A stretch of 64,000 bases of DNA from positions 58,877,561 to 58,941,560 of the forward strand of contig NC_088775.1 of assembly GCF_954871325.1 (NCBI RefSeq), given 5' to 3'. Below the pieces are notes generated by a model. The model was given only the letters and a program-made list of their open reading frames with translations, ran no database searches and was not told where the DNA came from. This DNA is from Gordionus sp. m RMFG-2023. Taxonomy: Eukaryota; Nematomorpha; Gordioida; Chordodea; Parachordodidae. Both the position numbers and the translations under genes were made by a program. Below, one piece after another: positions 21,720 to 32,745 of the stretch (positions within the stretch are counted from its first letter, which is position 1; every line of letters begins with the position of its first letter).

Positions 21720-24188
21720 GAGGGAAATAAAAGGGCAGTGAATGACCAAAAGTTTTTATTTTATTTTTTCAAGGTCATTGCAAAATCAACGGGTTCCTCT
21801 TTTCCAGGAAAAAAAAAGAAGAGATATGGTATGCAATCGTATGCGTATTGATTTTATATATATAAATATGTTCCTGCTTAAGAATTTTTTTAATCGCTTA
21901 TAAGTCATAAAAATATGGTATTTATCTTATATTTTTTTTTCCCCACCAATATTAATGTTCGATAAAAAATACTTAAATTAATTTTTTTAAATCTCGTAAA
22001 TATATAAGAAAGATATGATGATATATCCTAAGCCTAATTAGTGCACTCATTTTATTTCGCCAATCAATTTAATCTTATAGTCAAATTGTATAGTTATTTT
22101 ATATAGCGTTCTATCGTATTTATTTTATTGACGAATTTATTGTGTAGAAACTTTCCACGAAATAGGACCCGAATAAATGATAAATAGTCGAACTCACGTA
22201 TTGAAATAATTTATTCGTAAATATAGTGGGAGGGGTGGGTAAGCGGTGAGGGTTATAGGTCGTTTTCTTTTTCTGGTGTTGGTGTGAAAGTTAAAAAAAA
22301 AAAATAAATTAATAGTAAGATTGATTTGGGTTAAGTGAGAAAAACATTATTTTATAGCGTTTCCTTTTTCTGATAGTTCGTGTAAAAGTTATAAAAATTT
22401 TTTTTTGAATAAATTAATCGTTAATAGTAAAATTAATTTGATTTAAGTAAGTTAAGAAAAACATACTTCATAGTAAGATGGTTTATTGTGGTTGAGAAAG
22501 AAAATTGTTTTTTTTATTTGGTTTATGTTTCGAAAATTTTTTTTGTGAAGTTGTTTATATGTTTGAAGATTGTTTTTTTTTCTAAATTGTAATTTATGTG
22601 AGATGGGCGGAAGAGGGAGTAAATAAGAAAATTTTATTAATATTAAGGAAAATTAATTAAGGGGAGCATGTGATTTATAAAAAAAAAAAGAGGAACAAGG
22701 GAAGTTTAATTTTGAGGTAAAATTCTATTTTGAATTAGGATTTTTTTTTGTTGTAGAGAATAATTCAGTTAGTATAATATCAAAGGAGTTGGATTTCTTT
22801 TTAAAAGATCTCAATAACATACCTGTAACGAACAAGTTAGTTATGGGTCATTTGAGATTTTTGTTTTTTGTTTTGTGTGTTAGATGGTTAAGGAGTTGTT
22901 TTTGTAGGGTGAGATATTTGAAATAATTTGAGGTAAATTTATTTGATTTAAAGATAGTTTGGTATATAAAATAGTGTAAAGTAAGAATTGGAAATTGTTT
23001 ACCTTTGTTTTATAGAATAATGATTTATGGTAGGAGTGTGAGATAAAAAGGGAATGGGAATAGTTATTTTGTAGTTGAGTTTGTCAAGGTTTAATATAAG
23101 GAATAAGATTGTTGCTTGATAAGGAATTAGGGGAAAAAAACAATGTAAGAATCATGGTTTCTTATGAAAAATAATATTATTCTTTTCCAAAAATTATGGT
23201 TAGATAGCAAAATGATGTCTTAGAAAGGAGTGGGGGTTGGCAGAGGGAACGTAAATAATTTGTGTTGAGTTAGGAAAATTTTTTTTTAAAAAAAATAATT
23301 AAAGTTTTTTTTTGAAAATAGTTTGATTTTGAAGTAAGATTTCTTTCTTACATAATTTTGTTTTGAATTAAAAGAAAAAATTTTTTTGTTTTTAAAATCA
23401 TTTTTGTAATAAAAATTCCTGTTTTAAATATTTGTCTTATTAGTATAAGTGCTTGTAAAAATATTATTTTCATTCCGGAGTTTATAATAGCAAATAGGTA
23501 TACAGAGTTCTTGGAGGTTCTTAAATATGCTAATAACAAATAGGTAAGCTTTAAATTATTATAAGTGTTATATTAAAATGGGGCAGTAAATTCGGGATGG
23601 TTAAAAAAAAGGGGGGGGGGAAGGGGATTAGGAGGTAGGGGAATATTTGTAATAAGAGATATATAGTCTTTATGTCTGAAGGTATGTAGATTTGGGCACC
23701 CATATGTTGCGTACCACAGTAATTAGTAACGATATGGAACCCTTAGCCAGTGAATGGAGACTGATGTCCCGTGAGCAAGATGAACGTCATCCTAGAACTC
23801 GAAGCGTGGATACTCGTGTATTGCCGGCGCCCCGATGGGAGACAAAATTACAGTGGTTGTGGAGTGGAGGGACACGTCATAAGGGATTGCCCGCAAGTCA
23901 ATGTGCCCCGGAGGAGGGACCCCATGGTGGGAGGTGAGGAATCAGCCACCGTGCAATCAACGACCATGCAGGGAACATTCATTCCTTCCCAGAGGAGGCC
24001 AGAGCCGACGGGGGTAATGGCCCAACAGAGATGACTCATGGTTTTGGAGGGGCCGGGACGGCAAGCGATCACACATGAGGAGTATTTGGACCTGGGAGTG
24101 AATACCCAGGAACTCAATGATTTATTTCAGACCTAGGGAAGATCTCTACTACCCTTGGCCCCAACTTTGGAGTAGGGAAGGGGGGAGA
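21720..24188 (+). other. Gypsy-2 3' non-coding region with a GC-rich patch
   Basis: About 2.4 kb between integrase and 3' LTR. Most of it is T/G-rich with long T and A runs and no domain. From about 23680 to 24180 base composition changes to GC-rich. One frame there reads YSGCGVEGHVIRDCPQ, which resembles a zinc knuckle with Tyr in place of the first Cys; another reads through as a Pro/Arg-rich peptide. This patch could be a remnant of a second gag-like sequence picked up by the element. Confidence 0.5.
24170..24188 (+). promoter_or_regulatory. Gypsy-2 polypurine tract
   Basis: AGTAGGGAAGGGGGGAGA lies immediately before the 3' LTR TGTCAT. This is the expected plus-strand priming site of an LTR retroelement. 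Confidence 0.8.
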
Positions 24189-24598
24189 TGTCATATTTAG
24201 TGCTTTATCGTTTTTTTTTATTGTATACTTTTTTTTATATAATCTTTATTATCTTTTGATTACGCGGAATAATATGGCTTTGTAACATCGGCGTGTTTTT
24301 TTTTGGCTTTGAATTGCAAGACTCAGGATGAGTCCTATTATTTTATTTTAGAAAATTCTTTTGTTATTTATTTAATTATTTAATTATAAGGTATAAAAAG
24401 GCCGAGTTTTAGGCAAAATATGTTAATTTCTTTTATTTTTCAAATTTTTAAAAAGTTTATTTTACCTTTGCGTCTTTTAAATAAACTTAGAAAAAAGAAA
24501 AAATCTTAATTTTTTTCTCTTGGGAAATCAAGTACTGTGAGAAACTTATAGGTCTATTTTAGTCAACGGATTTTATTCCCCGGTTCGGCACAACGTCA
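24189..24598 (+). repeat. Gypsy-2 3' LTR
   Basis: About 410 bp, matching the 5' LTR. It carries one small length difference near 24375 (an extra ATTTAATT unit) and a handful of substitutions. It is followed by ATAAT, the right target duplication. Confidence 0.92.
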
Positions 24599-24603
24599 AT
24601 AAT

Positions 24604-25560
24604 AATTATTTTATTTATTATTGTTCAATCACATTATTATAATCAGTGCAGGAGAGTATATCCACATCCATTGCAAAACAAAAATATTATCCAAAAATAA
24701 GAAATAATACAGATGCAACTACGGTTGCAGCAATTGTAATCACTTATCTTGTAGTACAATATTCACAGAGCTACTTATCATTACAATGTAGGTAGAATCT
24801 TTCCCCATAATATTTAACGACTCCAAGATAAATGAAAACTTTACTTGTAAAACAAAAATGAGCAAGGATATCATCAATGTTTTAGAACCGGAATTCAGGA
24901 GGTCAATTCTTTACGATTTGAAAGATGGGCATACATGTGCATTTCTAACAGATGCATCTAATAAGGGAAATAATAAAATATTTCTTTTGATCCTTCGCTA
25001 TTTTAACAAAATTAGTTTTCCCCTCAAATAGTGAAAAATCCAAAGACATAGCTAACCATATAATGGTAAATATAGCAGATTCGGGATTATCAATAAATTA
25101 CATGTCAACTTTCTGATCTGATAATGCCTCAGTAAATTTGGAAAAAACTAGAGTGTATTTACAGAATTGAGTCAGCACAATGTTGGTTGCGATATGTTCC
25201 TAATACCCGCCATCTATAGAATTTTAAAATTTTATAAACTTTTAAATATTTCTTAAATAAAAATTATAAAAGCTGTCCTAACATTTTGAAAACTTTTTTC
25301 AGTAATGAATAGCAGAGGTATATTTAGGAATAATTTCACATGTAGGAAATCTACTACATAATGTTAATGTGCAGTTGCAATCAGAAGAATCTTAACAAAG
25401 ATTCACAAAATTATGCTGCAGATGTGTTAATCTTTACAGTTAAAAATTGACAATAAATTTTATGGCGTCATTGCTAAAACTATTAAAATGTTCAAATATT
25501 TTAAAAATGCCGATAGACATTGATGTCTTGTTTGAAGATATTGTAATGCTCTCTTTTATT
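24604..25560 (+). pseudogene. hAT-2 transposase remnant, plus-strand copy
   Basis: The segment is the inverse complement of much of 25940-27240. Both share GCAACTA..GTTGC, GTCGAATCTTT-like, AACGACTCCAA, ACAGATGCATCTAATAAGGG and GATATTGTAAT-type strings in the same order. Translated pieces read TDASNKGN and LIFRYFNK-like. It is more eroded than the minus-strand copy and much is missing in the middle. Its 5' part was separated by Gypsy-2, which inserted at 24603. Confidence 0.7.
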
Positions 25561-25735
25561 GATTTTCAATGTAAAAAATATATTTATTTTATGCGAATGT
25601 ATAAATAAAAAAATATGGAAAATTAAATATTATGTTAAATATATTTTATTTGAGATTTAAATAATGGGACTAAACGTTTACCGTCATTATTGAGATATAT
25701 ATAAAATTCCTGGCATGATATATTATAAATTTATT
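25561..25735. other. junction between inverted hAT-2 copies
   Basis: AT-rich. The string CAATGTAAAAAATATATTT followed by ATTTTATGCGAATGT is shared with about 15714-15742. No recognisable terminal repeats of either hAT-2 copy are left here. Confidence 0.35.
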
Positions 25736-25739
25736 TAAC

Positions 25740-27526
25740 CATTAGATTGGCCTATAATGTTGTTAAAGCAATCCTTTTTCTAGACAGTCCTCATCAGGCT
25801 AAAAATGCGCTCGGATGAGGCATTAGAATGAGGTAAAGAAGACATACTCTCAATTTTTTTCCAAGCATGGGGAATTATTGTTATTACAAAAAAATTCTAC
25901 CCGTTTCTCCTCTGCTTATAGGCAATCTAACTTTAAGTATTCTGGCGAATCATAAAAAATAGAGAAAATTACAATCTCCTCAAACAAGACATCAATGTCT
26001 TTAGGTATTTTTAATATATTTATTAAATTACAAAAACCATCAATTGACGGTTTCTGTTCCAAGGTCATAATATTTATACATTTGTAAATATAGTTATTAA
26101 AATCAAACTTTGATCGTAAATATTCTAAAATTGTCTTAATAAAAATATCTGCTTCATTTAAAAATGTATTAATTAGAGTATTATTTGAACATTTAATATT
26201 TTTAGCAATAGCGTCATAAAATTTATTATCAATTTTTAACTGTAGAGATGAACAGAGCTGTAGCATGATTTTGTGAATCTTAGAATATTCTGATTGCAAC
26301 TGAATATTAACTGCATGAAGTAGATTTCCTACATGTGAAACTAATCTCAAATATGCTTCTGCCATTTCATACTTGAAAAAAATTTTCAAAATTTTAGGAC
26401 AGCTTTTAAAATCTTTATTTAAAAAGTATTTTTTTTAATGGTTTGTAAAATTTTAAAATTCTATCGATGGCAGGTATTAACGATAAGCACCGGATAGGTA
26501 CATATCGTAACAACTCACACCATTCCAAGTCAGACCACTCCACCAACTCTTTTAATTCAATAACTCTTTTAGTTGGTGAATTAAACTTCTTATCATAATA
26601 ATTTCGACATCCACAGATAGTACATTCATTATTTTCTTGCAAGAATCATGTAGTAAATGGCATATACAGTCAATTGGTATTAATTCATTATTGTGCTGCC
26701 TCAATTCGGTAAATACACTTTGGTTTTTGCCAAAATTTACAGAGGCATTATCAGCGCAGAAAGCTGACATGCAATTCATCGTTAACCCTGAATCAGCTAA
26801 ATTTACATTATGTGCTTAGCTACATCGTTGGAAAAAATTAACAGTTTTATTGAAATGTTCTTATTCTTGTTGAAATAGCGAAAGATCAAGGGAAATGTTT
26901 TAATATTTCCCTTATTAGATGCATCTGTCAGAATTGCATATGGATACCTATCTTTCAAATCGTGTAGAATTCATGTACTAAAACACTTGTGATAGCTTTG
27001 CTCATTTTTGTTCTACCACAAGTAAGGTTTGCACTTATATTGGAGTCGTTAAATATGATGGAAAAAAGATTCGACCCACATTGTGATGATATAGCTCTGT
27101 GAATGTTGAACTACACGATAGATGTATACGATTTCCGCAATTGTAGTTGCATCTGTATTATTTATTATTTTGGAGAATATTTTTGTATTGCAATCGATGT
27201 TGATATACTCCCCTGTACTGATGAATGAAATGATATTGATATATTATTGGATAAAAATAAAACAGGATAGAAAGAAATTTACAAACTAGACATGTTTTTC
27301 GAATAAATATTTAAAATCTATTTTAAAAATAAAAAAATAATCAATTACTGTCTCTCAAAATTATTATTTATATATTAAAAAACGTTAAAAACTTTTTAAA
27401 AAAATTGCCGGAGAAATTACAAAATTGCGGTAGATTTTTGCGGGAGATTTCCAATTGCGGTAGTTTTGCAGGAGAGATATCTGCGTGTAAACTACTCCCG
27501 CTGATGGGGTAGACATGGCAACCCTG
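25740..27526 (-). mobile_element. hAT-2 element, minus-strand copy with one end
   Basis: The right terminus reads TGGCAACCCTG (ending at 27526), preceded inward by GCGGGAG / GCGGTAG subterminal motifs, the same type of end as at 8049. The interior encodes a hAT transposase on the minus strand. I could not find the other terminus; the copy seems to be lost or fused to the inverted copy at about 25600-25740. Confidence 0.65.
25745..26830 (-). pseudogene. hAT-2 transposase remnant, minus-strand copy
   Basis: Blocks from N to C: CADNASVNFG (a hAT catalytic-region block), CHLLHDSCKK (the typical hAT C-H.LH block), LLRYVPIRCLSLIPAIDRIL (TRW-like region), MAEAYLRLVSHVGNLLHAVN, ILKIPKDIDVLFEEIV, and near 25810 PHSNASSERIFSLMRTV, the hAT dimerisation motif. 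Open pieces are 26552-26779, 26415-26642, 25916-26389 and about 25745-25860, with frameshifts between them. Upstream coding traces (DASNKGN) continue to about 27240. Confidence 0.8.
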
Positions 27527-27689
27527 ATTCTTGAATTATTTACACAAGCAAGGATGCCATATTAGAAATAAAACATTTGTAACTATAAAATAAGGACCAG
27601 AGTGATATGATGAAAGCAATTGATATTTTATATGTTACTGTCGCACCACCTCTAGTTGGTATATTATATCTAAATTAATAGTAGTTCGT
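27527..27689. other. short spacer
   Basis: AT-rich, with no motif except TGTTACTGTCGCACCACC near 27644, which could be the true 5' start of the LTR-like repeat that follows. Confidence 0.3.
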
Positions 27690-28150
27690 AATAATATCAA
27701 AAATATACTCGTATTAAAAATTTAACTCAAAATTGTTTTTCAAAGAGGAAAGAAAAAAGATAGCTTTCCTAAAAACACGTAAAAAAAAGAGAAGAAAAGA
27801 TATCTAATAAGATTATATCCATTGTGGGATGAATAATATAATATTTTTAAAAATAGATGGCGTTAAAGAAATGTATGCAAATTGTTACTTATAATTATTA
27901 TCAAAAGCATTTATTAGTAAAATTTATTAAAATATTAACTGTTATATTCTATAGCTGTCAAATACTTCTGTAAAATGTTTATAATCAATTTTATATAATA
28001 GAGGATTATCAACTATATGTCTACTTACTTTTTACAAAAAAATCTCTTATACTTATCTGGACCTTAAAATTATTTTTAGGAAGAGCCATCGTAGTTAAAT
28101 TTAAAAATGAATAATATAATTGATTAATGATTTTGAACTCGGCTAATTAC
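27690..28150 (+). repeat. solo LTR-like repeat, related to 4036-4515
   Basis: It aligns over its length with the repeat in front of Gypsy-1, ending at TTTTGAACTCGGCT. There is no gag or pol next to it, so it is probably a solo LTR left by recombination. Fossil; old. Confidence 0.6.
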
Positions 28151-28299
28151 AATATTAAATTTGTTACTGATATAGTGAATTATGTATTAATCTATTCTAA
28201 TTTAATAAATAAGCACTCATTTAATAAAAATTCAGATAGACTTATTAATTTTTAAATAATAATATATAATCTATATATAATACTTAATAGATTTATAAA

Positions 28300-28435
28300 A
28301 GAAATAGTTCAGGGGGCTATCAAAAATTTGTTTTTAGTAGGTATTGAGAAGATTTATTTTTCGCTTCAGGGGGCTATTCAAATTTTTAGGGGGCTACTGC
28401 CCCTATGTGCCCCCCCCCCACAAGTGATGCTACTG
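28300..28435. repeat. hAT-type terminal remnant
   Basis: Three copies of CAGGGGGCTA-like sequence are followed by a run of ten C and AAGTGATGCTACTG. Read from the other strand it starts CAGTAGCATCACTTG, a common hAT-type end. The other terminus was not found. Confidence 0.45.
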
Positions 28436-28437
28436 AC

Positions 28438-28465
28438 ACCATATCCATATCCATATCCATATTAT
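28438..28465. repeat. CCATAT microsatellite
   Basis: Four to five copies of the hexamer CCATAT in tandem. Confidence 0.9.
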
Positions 28466-28699
28466 ATTTTTATTTAAATTCTGATATCTCATGATTTAGG
28501 ATCCTTGTGCCATTTTTTATTAGCACTATTTGTGGAATTTTTGATTCCGCCACATTTGTAAATCCTCTGCTATACTCCCTCCGGTCGAAGGCCGGATTCA
28601 GGCATAGCCCTAGTACTAATAAATTGACAATGTATTAATTAAAAGTGTTCATACATTGGAGTCAGCTTTAGTGCCATTTCCTAGCTTGCACGTAGACTA
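28466..28699. other. unannotated stretch
   Basis: No coding region. CTCCGGTCGAAGGCCGG near 28580 resembles the GC-rich subterminal palindromes of the hAT MITEs in this window and may be another fragment. Confidence 0.3.
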
Positions 28700-29250
28700 A
28701 TTCTTTATCGAAGGAGAAATGGAAAAGAAGGAAAAGATCAAGAAAAAAGGAAATTATAAGGAAAAGAGAAGGGGGGAAAGGAATAATCAAAGAAAAGGCG
28801 AAAGGAAAAGAAAGACAGGAAAAGTAAAACGTGAAAAAAATGGAATGGTAAAGAAAAAGAAAGAAATAAGAGGTAAGAAAAGGGGAAACAAGGAAAAAGA
28901 AGGGTAGAAAAAGAATAGGAAAAGAAAAAGAAGAAAAGAAAAGAAAAGAAAAGAAAAAGAAAAGGGGGGAAACGATAAAAAGTAGAAATAGAAAATAGGA
29001 AGGCATAGGAAAATAAAAAGATAAAAGAAAAGCGAAGGAAATAAAAAAAGCGTATAAAAGGAAATTGGGAAGAAAGAGAAAAGAAGGTAAATAAAAGGAA
29101 AAATTTTTTTAAATAAAATGATAGTAGAAGGAAAGGAAAAGAGAAAGGAATAGGGAAAGGAAAGTGGAAAAAAATGGGAAAGGAAATTGGAAAGAAAGGG
29201 TAAAGAAAAGAGAAAGGATAATAAAAGGGAAAGGAAAATAAATTATTTCA
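28700..29250 (+). repeat. polypurine (A/G) tract, about 550 bp
   Basis: Nearly all bases on the plus strand are A or G, with units like GGAAAAGAAA and GAAAGGAAAA. The open frames across it (Lys/Glu-rich on plus, Phe/Leu/Ser-rich on minus) follow from composition and are not genes. Confidence 0.9.
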
Positions 29251-29261
29251 TTTTTGTTAAA

Positions 29262-30395
29262 CATGCCGCCCACTCACGCTCACAACAAAAAATAATCTTT
29301 CCTTATCACATCTGAGATTCAATTTTATTTGACCGACGCCCACTCATGTAAAACAAAATCTTTATCAGGCTCAAAGATTTCACCGATTTTTAAAAATAAT
29401 GTAATTCTGCCTTAGTTATTTTCATAATTTTACATGAAATACAATCGTCTTGTGCATCTTTATAGCAATGAAGAAATTCTATTTTTTATTAATGCCCAAT
29501 AGCTTTTAAGCAAGAAGTTAGTCCTTTGTGCGTACAAATATCTGCAGCCTGCCAAAAATTAGTGGATGATTCTTGTTATTTTAAATTAACCCTCACATAT
29601 CTTTTTTTTACACAGTTTAGTGGGCTTGAGAAGAATCAAGCTTAGTTCTCTTGTTTTCGACAACACAAAAGGCGAAGTATTTAAAGAATGATGAATGACT
29701 AATCAAGTTATTTATAAATTAATAAATTTATTTAAAAGTTGAAAAATAATATATTTTTATTATTTTAGTATTCATTATTTCTCTATTAAACGATTATTGG
29801 CTGTTGAAAAAATCGTTCACTGAAAACTAAATTGGCTAGTAGTATTGTTAAAAAACTCGATTCGGGTCGATTTTAAAAAACGGCCCGATTAAGATTATGA
29901 CCAAAATAACATTATGTGAAATTAAAGATTTTGCACATAGTTGGCAGAAATGCTTATATATCTATTTGCTGAATCTCGATGCTAACATAATATCCTTCTA
30001 GCTATAATCTTAATCTGGCCGTTTTGCAAAATCAACCCAAATCGGACTTTTTAACAACACTATTGGCTAGGGTTTAGAAAATTATAAATTTTTGGAAAAG
30101 CAAATAAAAGATTCAAAATTGACAAAATTCGATAACTTTAATAAAAATTATGAAATATTCTTTTTCTATAAAAAAAAATGTTTTAATTTGTGGAAATTTA
30201 TAATATTTCTTCAATTTTTAGTTTAATGGGAAAAAATCATGTAATAATATCAAGGAAAGATGTGAGTTTAAAGATATTATTTTAATATTTCGTCATTTAT
30301 GTAAATCACGCCTGGATTTTTGAGAACCCAGTCACCCCCAAATACCGCTCGAAATTCATAATATATTCACACTCACGGCTGACTGTCCTACTTCA
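29262..30395. mobile_element. non-autonomous relative of hAT-3, degenerate
   Basis: The left end has GCCGCCCACTCACGCTCA then CAACAAAAAATAAT; the right end has TATTCACACTCACGGCTGAC. Both correspond to subterminal sequence of the hAT-3 element at 47330-50360 (GCCCGCTCACGG..GCAATAAAAAATA and ATTCACACTCACGCC). It has no transposase and carries a 223-bp MITE. Exact termini are eroded. Confidence 0.5.
29840..30062. mobile_element. 223-bp hAT-type MITE, copy 1
   Basis: Inverted ends TAGTATTGTTAAAAA and TTTTTAACAACACTA are flanked by the 8-bp direct repeat TTGGCTAG (29832-29839, 30063-30070). The interior is strongly self-complementary (GATTCGGGTCGATTTT / AAATCAACCCAAATCGG). Same length and ends as the copy at 62149-62371. 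Confidence 0.92.
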
Positions 30396-31043
30396 TGGGG
30401 ATCTTAAAAGCTCCGGCCTACTTTAACACACAACATATATAAAGGCTATCATAAATAAAGATTACTTTTTAAATATTATATTTTTAATTAATAAATTAGA
30501 AATACTTATAAAATTATCATGCACTTAATATTAAAATGGTTTAGATAATAGATGTATAATTAAAAAATGTTAATTATTAATAAGGTAGCAACTTTTTAAA
30601 TATTTTTACATAAAATAATTAATAACCGTGTTATAACAACGATAACAACAGCATCCAAAAAATTTTTAAAATTAATTTTTTAATATTTTTCTGTAATAAA
30701 CGTTACTTATTAAATCGTGGGTTCGTGGTGATATTTTTATAATATTTTTGCAACTTTTCGTTTTCCGCCTCTTATATCTTTTAAATTTATTCCTACAAAG
30801 TAATTAGCAAATTAAACATATATATATATAAAGATTAAACAAATTTTATATAAATATTTATAAATTTATTATTTTATTATTTTAACATTTTTGTAATTTT
30901 TTTTAATTAATATTATTTACTTAGTTTCATAACATTTCTATTGAATTTTTCTAAATATATATTTTAGTTTTGTATTTTTAGAATATGTTAATTTTTATGA
31001 TATAAAAATTTTTATCTTAATTTAATTCAATTAATTTTTAAAG
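30396..31043 (+). promoter_or_regulatory. upstream region of the ADP/ATP carrier gene
   Basis: It contains no gene. A TATATAAAGG string lies near 30436, about 600 bp before the start codon, and another TATATATATAAAG lies near 30820. In sequence this AT-rich neither can be called a promoter with confidence. The start codon context is TTTAAAGATGTC. Confidence 0.35.
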
Positions 31044-31590
31044 ATGTCTGAAAATGGTGGAGGCTCTCATAAGAAAGGAATCAAGCTAAATTTTGCAGAA
31101 AGCTTTATTCTTAGTGGTGCTGCAGCTATAATATCAAAAACTGCTGCTGCCCCAATTGAAAGAGTAAAATTGTTGATTCAAAATCAAGATGAGATGATTA
31201 AAGTATAATATAACTCTTTTTATGTTTTTAACAAATTAAATACATAAATATTTTTGCAATGAGTAATCTAGCAAAACTATTTTCCTAAATAATAAATTAG
31301 TTATTAGGCTTGTTTCATTTATATTTAAAAAAAGATGGTATAAGCCCTAGTAAAGAAACAAAGTAAATATACACTTATTACAATTCATTTTTACCCATTT
31401 TATTTGTTTTTTTCTCAAAAATGTATTTTTATTTTTTTGATAGGCTGGTAGATTATCAGAGCCATACAAGGGTGTTATTGATTGTAGTTTGAAAACTTTC
31501 AGAAATGAAGGAATTTTACCATTCTGGAGAGGAAATTTAGCAAATGTCATCAGATATTTTCCCACTCAAGCACTTAATTTTGCTTTTAAG
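31044..31590 (+). CDS. ADP/ATP carrier (adenine nucleotide translocase), exons 1-2
   Basis: The product exchanges cytosolic ADP for matrix ATP across the inner mitochondrial membrane. Exon 1 (31044-31202) gives residues 1-53; exon 2 (31444-31590) gives 54-102. The intron between them, 31203-31443, is 241 bp, GT-AG and phase 0. The start is the first ATG in frame (MSENGGG). Residues 20-36 form the first transmembrane helix, followed by the mitochondrial-carrier signature P37-I-E39-R-V-K42. [36 protein letters not shown] and LNFAFK are nearly invariant in the family. The short N-terminus fits mature carriers without a cleaved presequence. [15 protein letters not shown] is the form usual in plants, fungi and protists; animals mostly have LLLQVQ. 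Intact so far, with no frameshift. Exon 3 is 14.6 kb downstream. Confidence 0.95.
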
Positions 31591-31599
31591 GTAGTCATC

Positions 31600-32745
31600 T
31601 AATTTATTTATATAAACAAAATGTATTATTTAGTTATTTTATATAAATTCTATGCTAAACCTCAATCAACAATAATTATAATTTTTATAATTTGACTCAT
31701 ATTGGATTTTCACTATCAAATCAATTAAAAATCTCACCTCACCCCTTTCAATTTAAATAAAATTTATGATCATGATATAAATGTTGTAATTTTATCAAAA
31801 ATTAAATTTTTGCTCATTTGCAATTTATATACAGAGGAGAACTAGCTATAAGACCAAGCATATGCACTTCACAGGGATAACAAGGCTTTTGTCCCCATTA
31901 AATATTTTACAAAATAGATAACATATAAGAGATGAGCAGGCCTAGCCTTAAACCCCAGACTGGGCTGTATATTAATTTTTTATAATTTACCCAGACTAGG
32001 TCTAAAAAATACCTGGTTGGATTATTATTTTATTAACCAAATATAATTACCATTATTAGCTATAAAAATAAATAAATTTAAAAAAATTTTGGGCTGGGCC
32101 TGAAAATTTTTTAAAAAAAAAATCTGACCTGGGTTACGTTTGAAAATAAAACCTGAACAATTTAGAATATATTAATATATATCTTCAGGATTATCATTTA
32201 TATAGTGCTATTTTAATGGTTTTCATTTAGCTTTTATTGATTTACATTTTTATACATTAATATATAGTTTAAAAAAATAGAATTTGATTAGAAAAAATTG
32301 ATAGATTTTAGATAATATCCATGTAATAAAATATATTTGAGTTAATAAAGTTTCAGATAAACAAAACTTATTCTACATAGGATCAGACCAAAATGAACAC
32401 TTATCATTCATGAAAATTTAAATGGTGGAAATTTAATGACAAATCAATAAAGATTTGGTCAACTCTTCTCTTTTTAAATATTTGGATAAAATTTTAATCT
32501 CCAAACATTTATATTTTTGTATAGGGTTCAAAGTAGAAAAAATGATATTTATCATCATCTATCTTCATTCAATTAATCATGTCTTAAAAACTATATTGTG
32601 AAAAATTTAATAACAAAATATCTATAAAGATTATACCTTTTTTCTGACCATTTTAATGCCAATATTGGACTTAAGAAAATATATTGGATTGGCTGACATT
32701 TTTTAAAAATTTAACCAATATTGATACATATTTTATTTTTATATT
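31600..32745. other. intronic sequence, possible MITE fragment
   Basis: Mostly AT-rich without coding content. Between about 31930 and 32160, GATGAGCAGGCCTAGCC and GGGCTGGGCCTGAAAATTTT are reminiscent of hAT-type terminal regions. I found no matching pair of ends or target duplication. Confidence 0.3.

Larger units (their letters stand above)
15869..24598 (+). mobile_element. Ty3/Gypsy retroelement Gypsy-2, both LTRs present
   Basis: The LTRs at 15869-16272 and 24189-24598 start TGT and end TCA. They are flanked by the 5-bp direct repeat ATAAT (15864-15868 and 24599-24603), so the termini are complete. Parts in order: primer-binding-site region, leader with short tandem repeat, gag with zinc knuckles, protease, reverse transcriptase, RNase H, integrase, a long 3' non-coding stretch and a polypurine tract. 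The LTRs differ by roughly a dozen small changes over about 405 bp, so it is young compared with Gypsy-1. Its coding part is markedly GC-richer than the surroundings. It looks nearly whole but has a few small breaks and one 790-bp MITE insertion. Confidence 0.93.

Noticed and set aside
8049-27526. One 19-kb hAT element from CAGGGTTGCCA (8049) to TGGCAACCCTG (27526)
   Set aside because: The flanking 8 bp do not match (ATTGAAGC versus ATTCTTGA) and unrelated insertions and a Gypsy remnant lie between; they are two ends of different copies.
28668-29006. Phe/Leu-rich minus-strand frame and Lys/Glu-rich plus-strand frame
   Set aside because: Both are translations of the purine tract and follow from base composition.
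30430-30450. TATA box for the carrier gene
   Set aside because: TATATAAAGG is about 600 bp from the start codon and such strings are expected by chance in this composition; not called as a promoter element.
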